A stretch of 47,762 nucleotides of DNA from JBFAPK01 sp040676675. GTDB lineage: Bacteria; Actinomycetota; Actinomycetes; Mycobacteriales; Micromonosporaceae. The position numbers were made by a program, and so were the translations under genes. Where the stretch lies: positions 1-47,762 of the forward strand of contig NZ_JBFAPK010000055.1 in assembly GCF_040676675.1 (NCBI RefSeq). The letters are read 5' to 3'. Positions 27,286 to 35,521 of the stretch are shown one piece after another; the stretch's first letter is position 1, and the number at the start of each line of letters is the position of its first letter. Below the pieces are notes generated by a model that ran no database searches, was not told the DNA's origin, and saw only the letters and a list, made by a program, of their open reading frames with translations.

Positions 27286-28266
27286 ATGCTGGTCGACTGG
27301 CCACTGGAGCGGCTTCGCGACTACCTGCCGGAACGGCAGGAGCCGGGCGACTTCGACGAGTTCTGGGCCGCCACGCTGCGCGAGTCCCGCGAGGCCGGCT
27401 GGGAGGCGCGCTTCGTGCCGTACGACGCCGCGCTGCGTACGGTCGAGGTCTACGACGTGACCTTCGCCGGCTACGCCGGCCAGCCGGTACGGGGCTGGTT
27501 CCTGCTGCCGGCGCAGGCCGAGGGCCCACTGCCCTGCGTGGTCGAGTACATCGGCTACGGCGGCGGGCGCGGCCTGCCGCACGAGTGGTTGCCGTTCAGC
27601 TCCGCCGGCTACGCCCACCTGGTGATGGACACCCGGGGCCAGGGCAGCAACGGCTCGCTCGTCGGCGACACCCCGGACCCGGACCCGGTCGGCGGCCCGC
27701 AGACCCCGGGCTTCATGACCCGGGGCATCGGCGACCCGCACCACTACTACTACCGGCGCGTCTTCACCGACGCGGTGCGCGCGGTCGACGCCGTCCGCGC
27801 GCACCCGCGGGTCGACCCGGAGCGGATCATCCTGACCGGGGGCAGCCAGGGCGGCGGGATCACGCTCGCCGCCGCCGGGCTGGTCGACGGGCTGGCCGCC
27901 GTCCTGCCGAACGTGCCGTTCCTCTGCCACTACCGGCGGGCCACCGAGATCACCGACGCGATGCCGTACGGCGAGCTGGTCTCGTACCTGAAGACGCACC
28001 GGTACGACGTCGACCGGGTCTTCGAGACGCTGAGCTACTTCGACGGGGTCAACTTCGCCACCCGGGCCACCGCGCCGACGCTCTTCTCGGTGGCGCTGAT
28101 GGACGCCATCTGCCCGCCGTCGACCGTCTTCGCCGCCTACAACCACTACGCCGGTACGGAGAAGGAGATCACCGTCTGGCCGTACAACGGGCACGAGGGC
28201 GGTGCCGGCTTCCAGCGTACGGAGCAGCTGCACTACCTGCGCAAGCTGCTCGGCCCCGCCGCCTGA
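27286..28266 (+). CDS. CE7-family acetyl esterase (acetylxylan esterase / cephalosporin deacetylase type)
   Basis: This 326-residue alpha/beta hydrolase has all CE7 marks: RGQG at 117-120, the nucleophile S187 in GGSQGG, D273 in the LMDAICPP stretch and H303 in NGHEGG. CE7 enzymes remove acetyl groups from small sugars and antibiotics, usually in the cytoplasm, and no signal peptide is present. The ATG follows GGGGAGG. It lies between the sialidase and the NanA-type lyase, so removal of O-acetyl groups from imported sialic acids is an attractive role, but this is inference; xylan deacetylation is the default family role. A 226-bp AT-containing leader precedes it, with no copy of the locus motif. 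Confidence 0.88.
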   Translation: MLVDWPLERLRDYLPERQEPGDFDEFWAATLRESREAGWEARFVPYDAALRTVEVYDVTFAGYAGQPVRGWFLLPAQAEGPLPCVVEYIGYGGGRGLPHEWLPFSSAGYAHLVMDTRGQGSNGSLVGDTPDPDPVGGPQTPGFMTRGIGDPHHYYYRRVFTDAVRAVDAVRAHPRVDPERIILTGGSQGGGITLAAAGLVDGLAAVLPNVPFLCHYRRATEITDAMPYGELVSYLKTHRYDVDRVFETLSYFDGVNFATRATAPTLFSVALMDAICPPSTVFAAYNHYAGTEKEITVWPYNGHEGGAGFQRTEQLHYLRKLLGPAA

Positions 28267-28286
28267 CCCGCAGCCCCGCCCCCTCA

Positions 28287-28357
28287 GCGCGTCGATCTAG
28301 GGCAAATCGTCGTGATTAGAGATCCTCTAACGAGGATTTGCCCTAGATCGACGGCGC
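28287..28357. repeat. Long nested palindrome between convergent genes
   Basis: Arms 28291-28308 and 28335-28352 are perfect 18-bp reverse complements, starting GTCGATCTAGGGCAAATC. Inside, TTAGAG (28316-28321) pairs with CTCTAA (28325-28330). Outer GCGC blocks extend the stem past a one-base bulge. The AT-rich content contrasts with the flanks. It can end transcription from both sides, and its form resembles a REP-type dispersed palindrome. Confidence 0.85.
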
Positions 28358-28387
28358 GGGGACGGGGGCGGGGACGGGAGTGGCCGG

Positions 28388-29380
28388 TCAGCGGAGGCCG
28401 GCCGCCTCCAGGTACTTGCCGACCCGGGCGATCTCGTCGTCGTCCAGCGGCACCTGGGGCACGGCCGTGGTCGGGTGCGCGATGACGCCCCGCAGGTAGA
28501 GCGCCGCCTTGAAGGCGCCGAGCGCGGAGGAGCTGATCCCCATCCGGGTACCGCCGACGGTGATCAGCTCGAAGAGCCGCAGCAGCCGCTCCTGCTCGGT
28601 ACGGGCGCCGGCCCAGTCCCCCTGCGCCGCGAGGCGGTACAGCCGGCTGTAGCCGTGCGGATCGACGTTGCCCAGGCCCGGCACCACCCCGTCCGCGCCC
28701 ATCCAGAGCGCCGAGTCGACGGTCAGCTCCGAGCCGGTGAGGACGCTGAACCCGCCGAGGTCGCTGCGCTCCCGCCGGCCCAGGATCACCCCGCGCAGGT
28801 TGCCCTCGTCGCCGCTGGAGTCCTTCAGCCCGGCGAGCACGCCGTCGGCGGCGAGCCCGAGCACCAGCTCCGCGCCGAGCTTGCTGTGCACCGAGACCGG
28901 CAGGTCGTAGGCGTACAGCGGCAGCCCGACGCCGGCCGCGACCGCCCGGAAGTGCCGGTCGATCTCGACCGGGTGGGTACGGGTGTAGAACGGCGCCGTG
29001 GCGACGATCGCGTCCGCGCCGGCCGCCGCGGCGACCCGGGCGTGGTCGAGCACCCGCAGCGTGGTCATGTCGATCGCGCCGGCCAGCACCGGCACCTGCC
29101 CGGCGACGTGTCCCACCACCGTCTCCAGCACGGCACGGCGGTGCCGGTCCGGCAGGTACGCCACCTCCGAGGTGGAGCCGAGGACGAACAGGGCGTCCAC
29201 CCCGCCCTCGATCAGGTGGTCCACCAACCGGGCCAGCGACCCGGTGTCCACCTCGAAGTCGGGGGTCAGCGGGGTGCAGACCGGCGGGATGACGCCGGTC
29301 AGCCCGCGCGCCGCCGGCCGTGCGCCGGTCGGTGCGCTCCCCGCCGGCGCCACCGCGCCGGAGTTGTCGTTGCTGGTCAT
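28388..29380 (-). CDS. nanA: DapA/NanA-family aldolase, probable N-acetylneuraminate lyase
   Basis: This 330-residue class I aldolase keeps the Schiff-base Lys (K186 in GLKDSSGD) and the catalytic Tyr (Y158 in AYDLP). The substrate loop reads GSTSE (68-72), where dihydrodipicolinate synthases have GTTGE and neuraminate lyases GSTGE, so the exact substrate is open. Its place as last gene of an importer operon, with a sialidase nearby, favours cleavage of a sialic acid to N-acetylmannosamine and pyruvate. The N-terminus has about 25 extra Pro/Ala-rich residues. The ATG overlaps the stop of the upstream ATPase gene (ATGA). No nanE, nanK or nagAB genes are in the window. Confidence 0.8.
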   Translation of the reverse strand: MTSNDNSGAVAPAGSAPTGARPAARGLTGVIPPVCTPLTPDFEVDTGSLARLVDHLIEGGVDALFVLGSTSEVAYLPDRHRRAVLETVVGHVAGQVPVLAGAIDMTTLRVLDHARVAAAAGADAIVATAPFYTRTHPVEIDRHFRAVAAGVGLPLYAYDLPVSVHSKLGAELVLGLAADGVLAGLKDSSGDEGNLRGVILGRRERSDLGGFSVLTGSELTVDSALWMGADGVVPGLGNVDPHGYSRLYRLAAQGDWAGARTEQERLLRLFELITVGGTRMGISSSALGAFKAALYLRGVIAHPTTAVPQVPLDDDEIARVGKYLEAAGLR

Positions 29381-30453
29381 TCACGCTCCTGTGCTTGGCT
29401 GATCAGTTCGCGGTCGGTGGCCCCGTCCGCCACCGGGTGGTGGCAACGGAACAGATGGCCGTCGGACGCCTCGCCGCGCGCCGGCGGCAGCTGCGCGGCG
29501 CACACGTCGTCGGCCCGCCAGCAGCGGGTGCGGAAGGGGCAGCCGCTCGGCGGCCGGGTCGCGGACGGGACCGGGCCGACCAGCGGGATCGGCTCGATCG
29601 GCGAGAGCAGCCCGGGGGTGGCCGAGAAGAGGGCCCGGGTGTACGGGTGCCGCGCGCCGTACGGCACCGCCCGCGCCGGGGCCTGCTCGACGATCCGGCC
29701 CAGGTACATCGTGACCACCCGGTCGCTCATCCGACGTACGGTCTGGATGTCGTGCGAGACGAAGACCAGCGCCAGCCCCAGCTGTTCCTTGAGCTCCAAC
29801 AGCAGGTTGAGCACCTGGGCGCGGACCGAGACGTCCAGCGCGCTGGTCGGCTCGTCGGCGATCAGCAGCTCCGGGCGCAGCGCGAGGGCCCGGGCGATGG
29901 CGACCCGCTGGCGCTGGCCGCCGGAGAGCTGCCCGGGTAGCAGGTCGGCGGCGCTGGCCGGCAGGCCGACCAGGGCGAGCAGCTCGCGTACCCGCTCGTC
30001 GCGCTCCCGGGCGGTGCCGCGCCGGTGCACGTCCAGCGGGTCGCGCAACACCCGCCGTACGGGCAGCCGGCGGTTGAGCGCGGTGGACGGGTCCTGGAAG
30101 ACCATCCCGGTGTTCGAGCCGATCACGGTGCGGCGCTCGGCCTGGGACATGCGCCAGACGTCGCGACCGCGGAAGCTGACGGTACCGGCCGTGGGGCGCT
30201 GGAGCCCCACCATCACCCGGGCCAGGGTGGACTTGCCGCAGCCGGACTCGCCCACCACGCCGACCGTCTCGCCGGCCGCCACGACCAGGTCCGCGCCGGT
30301 GAGGGCGTGCACCCGGTCCCGGGTGAGGATCCCGCCGGAGCGGGCCTTGTGCACCACGTCCACGCCGGTGAGTTCCAGCAGGGTCTCCCCCGCCGTCCGC
30401 GCCATCATCGGGCCTCCGTCCCCCAGGGTCTCCCCCGCCGTCCGCGCCGTCAT
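29377..30453 (-). CDS. Dpp/Opp-type ABC transporter ATP-binding protein (DppF-like)
   Basis: This 358-residue ATPase has Walker A GESGCGKST, signature LSGGQRQR, Walker B LLIADEP and an oligopeptide-transporter C-terminal domain with the four-Cys pattern near GCPFRTRCWRADDVC. It powers uptake with the ATPase half of the preceding fusion protein. The ATG at 30453 overlaps the upstream stop (ATGA). A 45-bp tandem duplication repeats both the GGAGG and the start codon, so a second start at 30408 (or 30405) is equally well equipped and would give a product 15 residues shorter. Confidence 0.92.
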   Translation of the reverse strand: MTARTAGETLGDGGPMMARTAGETLLELTGVDVVHKARSGGILTRDRVHALTGADLVVAAGETVGVVGESGCGKSTLARVMVGLQRPTAGTVSFRGRDVWRMSQAERRTVIGSNTGMVFQDPSTALNRRLPVRRVLRDPLDVHRRGTARERDERVRELLALVGLPASAADLLPGQLSGGQRQRVAIARALALRPELLIADEPTSALDVSVRAQVLNLLLELKEQLGLALVFVSHDIQTVRRMSDRVVTMYLGRIVEQAPARAVPYGARHPYTRALFSATPGLLSPIEPIPLVGPVPSATRPPSGCPFRTRCWRADDVCAAQLPPARGEASDGHLFRCHHPVADGATDRELISQAQERE

Positions 30454-30468
30454 CGGGCCTCCGTCCCC
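30379..30468. repeat. 45-bp tandem duplication of a translation start region
   Basis: Copies 30379-30423 and 30424-30468 match at 44 of 45 bases. Each carries GGAGG and an in-frame ATG of the dppF-like gene, so the gene has two complete start sites 15 codons apart. Confidence 0.92.
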
Positions 30469-32435
30469 GCGACCAGCGGCGTCGCGATGTCGATCGCCGG
30501 GTGGTGGCAGGCCACCCGGTGGCGGTCGTCGGCGCCGGCCAGCACCGGCGCCTCGGTACGGCAGACCCCGGTCGCCATCGGGCACCGGTCGGCGAAGCGG
30601 CAGCCGGCCGGGAAGTCCGCCGGGGAGGGCACCACGCCCCGGATCTGGGTGAGCCGTCGCGCCCCCGACTCCAGCGACAGCACCGAGCCCAGCAGGCCCC
30701 GGGCGTAGTGGTGCGCGGGGGCGCCGACCAGGGTGGCGGTGACGCCGGTCTCGACGATCTGCCCGCCGTACATCACCACCACCCGGTCGGTGACGTCGGA
30801 GACCAGCGCGAGGTCGTGCGAGACCAGGATCAGGGCGAAGCCCAGCTCGGCCCGCAGCCGCAGCAGCAGCTCGATCACCTGCGCCTGGACCGTCACGTCC
30901 AGCGCGGTGGTCGGCTCGTCCGCGATGATCAGGCGGGGGTTGCGGGAGAGCGCCATCGCGATCAGTACCCGCTGGCGCTGCCCGCCGGAGAGTTCGTGCG
31001 GGTACGCCGAGAGCGTGCGCGCCGGGTCGAGCCCGACCAGTTCCAGCAGTTCGGTGGCGCTGCGCCGGCCGCCGCGCCGGATGAGCTGCCTGAGCTGGGC
31101 GCGGATGGTCATCGCCGGGTTCAGCGAGGAGAGCGCGTCCTGGTAGATCATCGCCATGTCGTGGCCGAGCAGCCGGCGGCGGGCGGTTCGGGAGAGCTTC
31201 AGCAGGTCCCGCCCGGCGAAGTGGATCGCGCCGCCGATCCGGGCGCCGCGCGGTTGCAGCCCCATGACCGTCAGCGCGGTGAGGGACTTGCCGCAGCCGG
31301 ACTCGCCGACGATCCCGAGCACCTCGCCCGGCCGGACGTCGAACGAGATCCCGTCCACGATGTCGACCCCGTCGTGCCGGCCCTCGAAGCCGATCCGCAG
31401 GTCGGTGACGCGCAGGATCGGCTCGCCGGTCGGCAGCGGCCGGGCCCGCTCGGCGAGCCGCCGGGCCGCCTCCGCCAGCCCCGGCAGCTCGGTGATCTCG
31501 CCCGAGCCGGGCGCCGCCTGCTCGAACGCGTCGGCCTCGGACCGGGGGGCGCCGGGCGCCGTTCCCGGGCGTCGGGCGGCGGTACGCGCCACCGGGGCCG
31601 CCCAGGCGTCGGAGATCCCCTCGGCGAGAATGTTCAGCGAGAGCACCGTGACCAGGATCAGCAGGCCCGGGAAGACGGTGGCCCACCAGCCGCCGAGCAG
31701 CACCATGTTCTTGCCGTCGGCGATGACGCTGCCCCAGGAGGGGTCGGGCGGCCGTACCCCGGCGCCGATGAAGGAGAGCGACGCCTCGAAGACGATCGCG
31801 TCGGCGACCATGACCGTGCAGAAGACCAGCACGGGCGCGGCGCAGTTGATGGCGACGTGCCGGAGCACGATGTACGCCGTCCGCGCACCGATGATCTTCT
31901 CGGCGGCGACGTAGTCCTCGCCGTACTGGGCCAGCACGTTCGCCCGTACCACCCGGGTCACCGAGGGCATGTAGAGGAAGCCGATCGCGACCACCAGTAC
32001 GCCGATGCCGCCGCCGAAGACCGCGACCAGCACCGCCGCGAGCGCGATCCCCGGGAAGGCCATGATCACGTCGAGCGACCGCATGATGGTCTCGTCGATC
32101 CAGCGGCGCGAGGTGGCGGCCACCGCGCCGATCACCGCGCCGGCGACCAGGGCCAGCCCGGTCGCGCCGAGCCCGATCACCAGCGACCAGCGCGCGCCGT
32201 AGAGCAGCCGGCTGAAGATGTCCCGGTTGGCGCTGTCCAGCCCCATCCAGTGCGCGGCCGAGGGTCCCCCGCCCACGGCCGCCTGCTCCAGCGGCGAGTG
32301 CGGGGCCAGCACCGGCGCGAGGAGCGCGGCCAGGGCGATCAGTACGACGACGCCGAGCGCGAGCCACGACAGCGGGGAGAGGCGGTCGAACCGGATCCCG
32401 GGGCGGGCCAGGCGGGCGGCCAGTCCACGTCGCAT
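30450..32435 (-). CDS. ABC transporter permease-ATPase fusion (DppC-DppD)
   Basis: In this 661-residue protein, residues 1 to about 290 form a DppC-type permease with about six membrane segments and the EAA-type loop (AEKIIGARTAYIVLRHV). Residues about 340-661 form a DppD-type ATPase with GESGCGKSLT, LSGGQRQR and LIIADEPTTALD. The linker is Ala/Pro/Glu-rich. No stop or restart lies between the halves. Such fusions occur in other actinobacteria. The ATG at 32435 overlaps the dppB-like stop (TGATG). The cargo is predicted to be sialic acid or a sialo-oligosaccharide from context; peptides are the family default. Confidence 0.9.
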   Translation of the reverse strand: MRRGLAARLARPGIRFDRLSPLSWLALGVVVLIALAALLAPVLAPHSPLEQAAVGGGPSAAHWMGLDSANRDIFSRLLYGARWSLVIGLGATGLALVAGAVIGAVAATSRRWIDETIMRSLDVIMAFPGIALAAVLVAVFGGGIGVLVVAIGFLYMPSVTRVVRANVLAQYGEDYVAAEKIIGARTAYIVLRHVAINCAAPVLVFCTVMVADAIVFEASLSFIGAGVRPPDPSWGSVIADGKNMVLLGGWWATVFPGLLILVTVLSLNILAEGISDAWAAPVARTAARRPGTAPGAPRSEADAFEQAAPGSGEITELPGLAEAARRLAERARPLPTGEPILRVTDLRIGFEGRHDGVDIVDGISFDVRPGEVLGIVGESGCGKSLTALTVMGLQPRGARIGGAIHFAGRDLLKLSRTARRRLLGHDMAMIYQDALSSLNPAMTIRAQLRQLIRRGGRRSATELLELVGLDPARTLSAYPHELSGGQRQRVLIAMALSRNPRLIIADEPTTALDVTVQAQVIELLLRLRAELGFALILVSHDLALVSDVTDRVVVMYGGQIVETGVTATLVGAPAHHYARGLLGSVLSLESGARRLTQIRGVVPSPADFPAGCRFADRCPMATGVCRTEAPVLAGADDRHRVACHHPAIDIATPLVAGTEAR

Positions 32436-33394
32436 CACGAGGCGCTCCTCAGTCTCGGGTTGACCAGCAGGTAGAGGACGTCGACGACGAGGTTGACCAC
32501 GACGAAGCCGACCGCGATGGTCAGCACCACCCCCTGCACCACGGCGGGGTCGCCGTTCATCACGCCGTCGATCATCAGCTTGCCCATGCCGGGGAGCGAG
32601 AAGATCGTCTCGATCACCACGGCGCCGCCGAGCAGGTAGCCGACCCGCAGGCCGAGCACCGTCAACGGGTTGATCAGCGCGTTGCGCAGGACGTTGCGGC
32701 CGACCACCACGACCGGCGGCAGGCCGCTGCCGACGGCGGTACGGACGTAGTCCTTGTCCAGCTCCTCGACCATCGCGGTGCGCACGATCCGGGTGAGCTG
32801 CGCGGCGACCGGCAGGGAGAGCGACAGCGCCGGCAGGGTCATCGACTCCAGCCAGCCGGTGAACGAGTCGGCCGGGTTGATGTAGCCGCTGGTGGGGAAG
32901 ATGCCCCGGTTCACCGCGAGCCACTGGATCATCAGCAGCGCGAGCCAGAACGAGGGGGCGGCCACCCCGGCGAGCGACACGACCCGGATCAGCTGGTCCG
33001 GCCAGCGGTCCCGGAAGATCGCGCCGGTGACCCCGAAGACGAGCGCCAGCACCACCGCGACCAGCAGGCCCAGGAAGGTCAGCTGGAGGGTCAGCGGCAG
33101 CGCCGTGAGCACCGAGTCCAGCACCGGCGCCTTGGTCAGCACGCTGGTACCGAGGTCGCCGTGCAGCAGGTCCCCGACGAAGCGCAGGTACCGCACCGGC
33201 AGCGGGTCCAGCAGGCCGTTCTCCAGCTGGAACTGGTGGATCTGCTCGGGCGTGGGGTTGGCGCCCTGGAAGTACGCGTACTCCGGCTTGTTGCTGGAGA
33301 AACGCATCACGATGAAGACGAACAGGATCACGCCCAGCAGGAGCGGGATCAGCAGCAGGATGCGGCGGAGCAGCATTCTGACGACGACTGCCAC
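32435..33394 (-). CDS. Dpp/Opp-type ABC transporter permease (DppB-like)
   Basis: This 319-residue inner-membrane protein has six hydrophobic segments and the typical DppB start RRILLLIPLLLGVILFVFI, where an N-terminal helix precedes a long periplasm-like loop. The loop LDKDYVRTAVGSGLPPVVVV is the ATPase contact. The GTG start has a GGAG element upstream. A strong hairpin separates it from the binding-protein gene. It pairs with the DppC half of the downstream fusion. Confidence 0.93.
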   Translation of the reverse strand: MAVVVRMLLRRILLLIPLLLGVILFVFIVMRFSSNKPEYAYFQGANPTPEQIHQFQLENGLLDPLPVRYLRFVGDLLHGDLGTSVLTKAPVLDSVLTALPLTLQLTFLGLLVAVVLALVFGVTGAIFRDRWPDQLIRVVSLAGVAAPSFWLALLMIQWLAVNRGIFPTSGYINPADSFTGWLESMTLPALSLSLPVAAQLTRIVRTAMVEELDKDYVRTAVGSGLPPVVVVGRNVLRNALINPLTVLGLRVGYLLGGAVVIETIFSLPGMGKLMIDGVMNGDPAVVQGVVLTIAVGFVVVNLVVDVLYLLVNPRLRSAS

Positions 33395-33466
33395 GGGTGC
33401 GACTCCTCGATGGACGGAAGTACCGGCCGCGCGGCCGGCTACGGCGGCGGCGCGGGTGCTCGGGCC

Positions 33467-33531
33467 GGTGCCGCCGGGACGGTCACCCGGGTCGTGGCGG
33501 AGGGGACCCGGGTGACCGTGCCGGCGGCACC
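33467..33531 (-). promoter_or_regulatory. Large intercistronic hairpin after the binding-protein gene
   Basis: Arms 33467-33493 and 33505-33531 pair at 26 of 27 positions around an 11-base loop. It starts about 50 bases past the binding-protein stop and before dppB. Such hairpins commonly stabilise binding-protein mRNA and reduce read-through, which gives more binding protein than permease. Confidence 0.8.
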
Positions 33532-33581
33532 GACGGCCGGTCAGGCCCGCCGGTCACGCGGGCGCGACCGGCGGGCGCCGC

Positions 33582-35201
33582 TCAGCCGCGCTTGGCCTGG
33601 AGCACGTTGATGCCCGGGTAGCCCTGGGCGCGTACGCCGGAGAGCTTCTTCGGGTCCCAGGCGGTCATCAGCTCGGTGTGCACCACCGGGTAGAGCACCG
33701 CCTGCTCGGCGACGAGGTCGAGGTACTGGTGCGTCAGCGCCAGCTTCCTGGCCTGGTCCGGCTCCCGGGTCGCCTGGTCCATCAGCTGGAAGAGCTGGTT
33801 GGCCTCGGCGCTGGCGTCCCACTTGGTGTACTTCATCCAGGTGCCACCGCGGGTGTAGTTGTAGCGCAGGATCAGGTCCGCGTCGATGCCGAACTGGTTG
33901 GGGTTCGACGCCGCCGCGACGACCTGGTAGTCCTGGGACTGGTCCATCTTGGTGAAGAGCGCGCTGGTGTCCTGCGGCTGGAGCGTGGTCTTCACGCCGA
34001 TGGCGTTCCAGGAGTTGGCGATCGTCGGCAGGCAGTCGACGATCCAGCTGACGTTGACGGCCATCAGCGTGATGGAGAGGTTGCCGACGCCCGCGGCGGC
34101 GAGCAGCTGCTTCGCCTTCTCCGGGTCGTAGCCGTACACCGTCCTGGCCTTCGCGTACGACGGGTTCTGGTCGTTGAGGAAGCTGGTCGCCGGGGTGCCG
34201 TGCCCCTTGAGCGCGACGTCGACCATGGTCGGCGTGTCGATCGCGTAGAGCAGGGCCTGCCGGACCCGTACGTCGTCGAAGGGCTTGTTGGCGGTGTTGA
34301 ACATCAGGAACATGTGGTTCATGCCCCGGGCGCCCTCGACCGTCAGCCCTGAGCCCTTGAGCTGCTCGATGTTGGCGTACGGGATGTTGTCGGCGATCTG
34401 CGCCTCGGCGTGCCCGCCGGAGATCTTCGCGACCCGGGCGGCGGCGTCCACGATCGAGAGCCAGTTCATCTTCTTCACCAGCGGCTTGCGCGGGCCGTTG
34501 TAGTCCGCGAACGCCTCGAAGGTGGTGTTCGACTTCGGGTTGTGCGCGGTCTGGCGGTACGGGCCGGAGCCGATCGCCTTGCCGCCCTTGGCCGCGTCCC
34601 AGCCGCCGGGCTGCCCGTAGACGTGCTTCGGCATGATCTTCGCGATCGTGAGCCGCCGCAGCGCGTCGGGGAAGGGGAAGTTGAAGACGAGTTCGACGTT
34701 GCTGTCGTCGACCTTGCGGACCTCCTTGAGCCAGGCCGCGAAGAACGAGTTGACCAGGGTCTTCCCCGGCTCCAGGATCCGCTCGAAGGTGAAGAGCACG
34801 TCGTCGACGGTCACCGGCTGGCCGTCGTGCCACTTCGCCCCGGGGCGCAGGCTGAACTTCCACGAGGTGGCGGCGGGGTCGGCCGGCAGCGCGGTGGCGA
34901 GCGCCGGGTACGGCTCCCGGGTGACCGGGTCGGTGTCCACCAGCCCTTCGTAGATGTGGTTGTTCGCCGCCATGGTGAAGGCGGAGGCGGTCTGGGTCGG
35001 GTCCCAGCTCTGGTCGTTGCCGTACCCGATCACCGCGGTGAGCAGGTCCTTGTCGCCGCCCGCCCCGACCGAGCTGGTCGAGGCCGGGCCGCTGCCACAG
35101 GCGGAGAGGGTGGACCCGATGGTGGCCGCCACGCCGACCAGGCCGCTGTACCGCAAGAAATCGCGGCGGCTGAGGGCGGGCCGAGATTCCGGGACGCTCA
35201 C
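33582..35201 (-). CDS. Solute-binding lipoprotein, family 5 (peptide/sialate type), Tat-exported
   Basis: This 539-residue extracytoplasmic binding protein has a twin-arginine signal (SRRDFLRYSG, residues 11-20) followed by a lipobox LSAC with C35 as the lipidated residue. The rest is an SBP_bac_5 fold (for example YPALATALPADPAATSWKFSLRPGAKWHDGQPV). Family members mostly bind peptides, but sialic-acid importers of the SatABCD type use the same fold. The operon with a NanA-type lyase and the shared operator with the sialidase favour a sialic-acid ligand. The GTG start follows GGAGG. Confidence 0.92.
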   Translation of the reverse strand: MSVPESRPALSRRDFLRYSGLVGVAATIGSTLSACGSGPASTSSVGAGGDKDLLTAVIGYGNDQSWDPTQTASAFTMAANNHIYEGLVDTDPVTREPYPALATALPADPAATSWKFSLRPGAKWHDGQPVTVDDVLFTFERILEPGKTLVNSFFAAWLKEVRKVDDSNVELVFNFPFPDALRRLTIAKIMPKHVYGQPGGWDAAKGGKAIGSGPYRQTAHNPKSNTTFEAFADYNGPRKPLVKKMNWLSIVDAAARVAKISGGHAEAQIADNIPYANIEQLKGSGLTVEGARGMNHMFLMFNTANKPFDDVRVRQALLYAIDTPTMVDVALKGHGTPATSFLNDQNPSYAKARTVYGYDPEKAKQLLAAAGVGNLSITLMAVNVSWIVDCLPTIANSWNAIGVKTTLQPQDTSALFTKMDQSQDYQVVAAASNPNQFGIDADLILRYNYTRGGTWMKYTKWDASAEANQLFQLMDQATREPDQARKLALTHQYLDLVAEQAVLYPVVHTELMTAWDPKKLSGVRAQGYPGINVLQAKRG

Positions 35202-35210
35202 GGTGCCTCC

Positions 35211-35250
35211 TACAGGCGTGTCATCCGGCTACAGGCGTGTGTCATCCGGC
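35211..35250. repeat. Direct repeat in the binding-protein leader
   Basis: TACAGGCGTGTCATCCGGC at 35211-35229 recurs at 35230-35250 with a TG insertion. It abuts the GGAGG of the binding-protein gene. Confidence 0.8.
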
Positions 35251-35273
35251 AGGGAAAGAAAGATTTATCCAGC

Positions 35274-35301
35274 GGGACGTTGGACGTCCCACATCCCATG
35301 T
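35274..35301. promoter_or_regulatory. Operator cluster of the sialic-acid importer promoter
   Basis: GGGACGT (35274-35280) and ACGTCCC (35284-35290) form an inverted repeat, and ACATCCCATGT (35291-35301) follows directly. GGACGTCCCAC and ACATCCCAT match the half-sites at the sialidase promoter. The FadR-type regulator encoded 220 bp away is the likely binder. Confidence 0.65.
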
Positions 35302-35362
35302 CGCGCGTTAGACTGGAGGCTAGAGCCCGATCCGGGCTAGGTCAAGGGAGGATGACCGCGTG

Positions 35363-35437
35363 ATGACGACAATGTTTCGTCCGTGGCCGCCCTCCCGGGG
35401 CGGGTCCGGCGGCCCCCGGCGCGGCGCGGCGCCGTAG
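35363..35437 (+). CDS. Possible 24-residue leader peptide upstream of the GntR gene
   Basis: An ATG at 35363 (or GTG at 35360) follows GGGAGG at 35346-35351 and opens a frame of 24 codons ending in TAG. The product would be rich in Arg, Gly and Pro. It is in the same frame as the GntR gene but is stopped before it. It may be a translated leader or only a chance frame; no homologue is recognised. Confidence 0.3.
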   Translation: MTTMFRPWPPSRGGSGGPRRGAAP

Positions 35438-35521
35438 GACGTCCGGCCACCACTCGAACCCATCCCGCCGGAGCCGCCGACCGCGGCGCGGCGTGACCCA
35501 CCACGACCCCGAGGGACGAGC

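Larger units (their letters stand above)
35202..35521. other. Divergent 320-bp control region of the importer operon and GntR gene
   Basis: From left to right it holds a direct repeat in the binding-protein leader (35211-35250), a cluster of operator half-sites (35274-35301), an inverted repeat AGCCCG/CGGGCT (35324-35338), and a possible 24-codon leader ORF (35363-35437) in front of the GntR gene. Confidence 0.7.

Noticed and set aside
28287..28357. tRNA gene or phage attachment site
   Set aside because: The sequence folds into one long hairpin, not a cloverleaf, and no integrase gene is nearby.
30450..32435. Frameshift or missed stop joining the permease and ATPase genes
   Set aside because: The linker is continuous, in frame, and of a composition typical for fused actinobacterial DppC-DppD proteins; no stop or ribosome-binding site is lost.
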